A stretch of 64,000 nucleotides of DNA from Desertifilum tharense IPPAS B-1220 (lineage in GTDB: Bacteria > Cyanobacteriota > Cyanobacteriia > Cyanobacteriales > Desertifilaceae), in contig NZ_MJGC01000121.1 in the NCBI RefSeq assembly GCF_001746915.1, positions 100,634 through 164,633 on the forward strand, given 5' to 3'. This document shows, piece after piece, positions 62,830 through 64,000 of the stretch. The first letter of the stretch is position 1. Every line of letters begins with the position of its first letter. The translations under genes were made by a program, and so were the position numbers. The notes below the pieces were generated by a model, which was not told the origin of the DNA, did not search any database, and saw nothing but the letters and a program-made list of their open reading frames with translations.

Positions 62830-63354
62830 ATGGGATCTCACCCTTACTTTTACTTCACCAAGTACCAACCTGATGTCAACAGTGCATTACACGCTCTACG
62901 TCAACAGGAGTTTGAAGCAGGAAGGTATGATCCTGCTATGAATATGCACGACCCTTCAATGTGGATGTCCCAATTCAACTTTCCGCCTAATGCTCAATCT
63001 CTATCTCCAGGTGCCTGCCACGCTTCAATTGAAGCGGCTTTAGAAGACGCTGAAGATAGCGGAACAGGCTCTATTCTCGATATCCAGAAAGTTAGTGAAT
63101 CCCCAGAGATTCTCGCGTCTTGGACTTTATCCACTGATGAGACTCTGGCTTTATTTGGCACAGATAAACCGACAAGGCAGATGGTAGAATATATCATCAT
63201 TGCTGAAGGGGAACCTGAGCATTGGGAAGAGACAGGCTACGATGTATACGATCATTTGTGGGACACAATCGGACGGGGTGAGAGCCGATACATCATCCTT
63301 TATGAGAACAACCAACCCTCAGAAATCTTCTTCATCGGCTATTCAGTTGACTAG
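62830..63354 (+). CDS. hypothetical acidic protein
   Basis: A 174-residue acidic, soluble protein with ATG after GAGGGC. It has the start GSHPYFYFTKYQPDVNSALHAL and several Trp/Tyr-rich acidic stretches (EGEPEHWEETGYDVYDHLW). It resembles small conserved cyanobacterial proteins of unknown function; an immunity-type role was considered but nothing supports it directly. Divergent from the integrase remnant. Confidence 0.7.
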   Translation: MGSHPYFYFTKYQPDVNSALHALRQQEFEAGRYDPAMNMHDPSMWMSQFNFPPNAQSLSPGACHASIEAALEDAEDSGTGSILDIQKVSESPEILASWTLSTDETLALFGTDKPTRQMVEYIIIAEGEPEHWEETGYDVYDHLWDTIGRGESRYIILYENNQPSEIFFIGYSVD

Positions 63355-63555
63355 CCCTCTTACTGCCTAACAATCCTGTTGCACGCCGACCGTATCGAGT
63401 CTTTTTGTTGCGTCCTAGAAGTTAATAGTGACACGAAGCTGCTCAAACACTTTCAGATCTTTTAGTAGCGGCAAGGCAAGAAGATAATGCTTGACGGTAG
63501 ACAATTTTCTTTTGCCGAATACACTATATTTGCAAAAATAGTAATTAAAAAATAT

Positions 63556-64000
63556 ATGATTGTAAATTCAAATTCTTTAAGAGATTTTTATCCTGGGCTT
63601 AAAATTAGTGATTTGGAAGGTTTTTTAGTAGATACTTGGTTTATTGAAGAAAGGGACACAGTTTTTAAGTGTACATTTTCTTATGCAAAATCAAGAAGCT
63701 GCTTTGATCCCAAAATAATTGAGGTTTTAGAAGCAATTAAGAACGCATCAAGCTCTTACACTTATTTCAAGCCCAATGAAATTTTCATAAGTTATCCCTA
63801 CCAGCCTTCAAATATTTTTTACCGTTTGCTAAAAATCACGCCTTCTTATCTTCAAGGTATTACAGGAGAATCCATTTTTTTTGATGAAGCTCAAAGCTGG
63901 GAATATCTATATTCAATCTTATATGAATATAGGGCGCGGGGGTTTTCAAGTTTATGGCTGAATATAGATTGTGATTTAGATATTTTCAGTAGCTATCAGC
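63556..64000 (+). CDS. AT-rich hypothetical gene cut by the window end
   Basis: A frame open from 63487 to the window edge without stop. The ATG at 63556 (MIVNSNSLRDFYPGL) is the better start; an earlier ATG at 63487 would add 23 residues. Codons are AT-rich (many AAA, TTT, ATA, TAT), unlike most of the window. The sequence is aromatic-rich (FFDEAQSWEYLYSILYEYRARG). No family is recognised. It is likely an acquired accessory gene, and its 3' end is outside the window. Confidence 0.6.
   Translation, partial: MIVNSNSLRDFYPGLKISDLEGFLVDTWFIEERDTVFKCTFSYAKSRSCFDPKIIEVLEAIKNASSSYTYFKPNEIFISYPYQPSNIFYRLLKITPSYLQGITGESIFFDEAQSWEYLYSILYEYRARGFSSLWLNIDCDLDIFSSYQ

Overview
This window is a stretch of cyanobacterial chromosome. 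The HIP1 octamer GCGATCGC recurs throughout. The gene content is that of an oxygenic phototroph: Calvin-cycle FBPase/SBPase (GlpX), glutamyl-tRNA reductase, Mg-protoporphyrin monomethyl ester cyclase, heme oxygenase, HemJ, acyl-lipid desaturases, an SLH-OprB porin and a DUF1818 protein. An hpsA-hpsD type pseudopilin locus, known from slime secretion and gliding, points to a filamentous motile form, probably of the Oscillatoriales kind. The species cannot be fixed from the sequence.

Layout. 1-4.8 kb: the 3' part of a giant kinase-ATPase-GAF-histidine kinase protein. 4.8-25.6 kb: housekeeping genes (ribF, an MBL-fold hydrolase, surE, pheS, eno, gloA, a porin, a MocR regulator, hemA, glpX, an MscS channel, an alpha/beta hydrolase, two Uma2 proteins, a ferredoxin-MBL fusion, a methionine gamma-lyase-like protein, desC, rpmB). 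26.1-34.6 kb: one co-directional run of five proteins with prepilin-type or prepilin-like N-termini (hpsA-D plus one more GspH-like protein). 34.6-42.8 kb: two creatininase-family genes, a cydB without adjacent cydA, TspO, tRNA-Pro, rpoZ, a GDSL hydrolase and a pentapeptide membrane protein.

42.9-52.2 kb is the most interesting region. A chlA/acsF cyclase gene and a heme oxygenase-hemN pair, which form one low-oxygen tetrapyrrole cluster in other cyanobacteria, are separated here by a four-gene two-component cassette. Its membrane histidine kinase carries a GAF domain with both cysteines of a DXCF-type cyanobacteriochrome (C325 and C353, 28 residues apart). The cassette and ho-hemN are divergent and share one 275-bp intergenic region. 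A light-sensing kinase thus sits beside the enzyme that opens the route to its own bilin chromophore. HemJ follows at 54.6 kb.

52.3-64 kb: an Rpn/DUF2887 protein, a NAGPA-like lipoprotein, a second desaturase, a tandem-repeat region, hsp20, a single-domain response regulator, aspartase, two more Uma2 proteins, pyrC, a frameshifted integron-integrase remnant and an AT-rich accessory edge.

Dispersed repeats are prominent. One is a roughly 110-bp element with inverted ends (three copies). The other is the GTAGGTTGGGTT family (single, 2 x 84 bp and 4 x 75 bp arrays). Start codons were moved inward where a ribosome-binding site, a neighbouring stop or family length argued for it.
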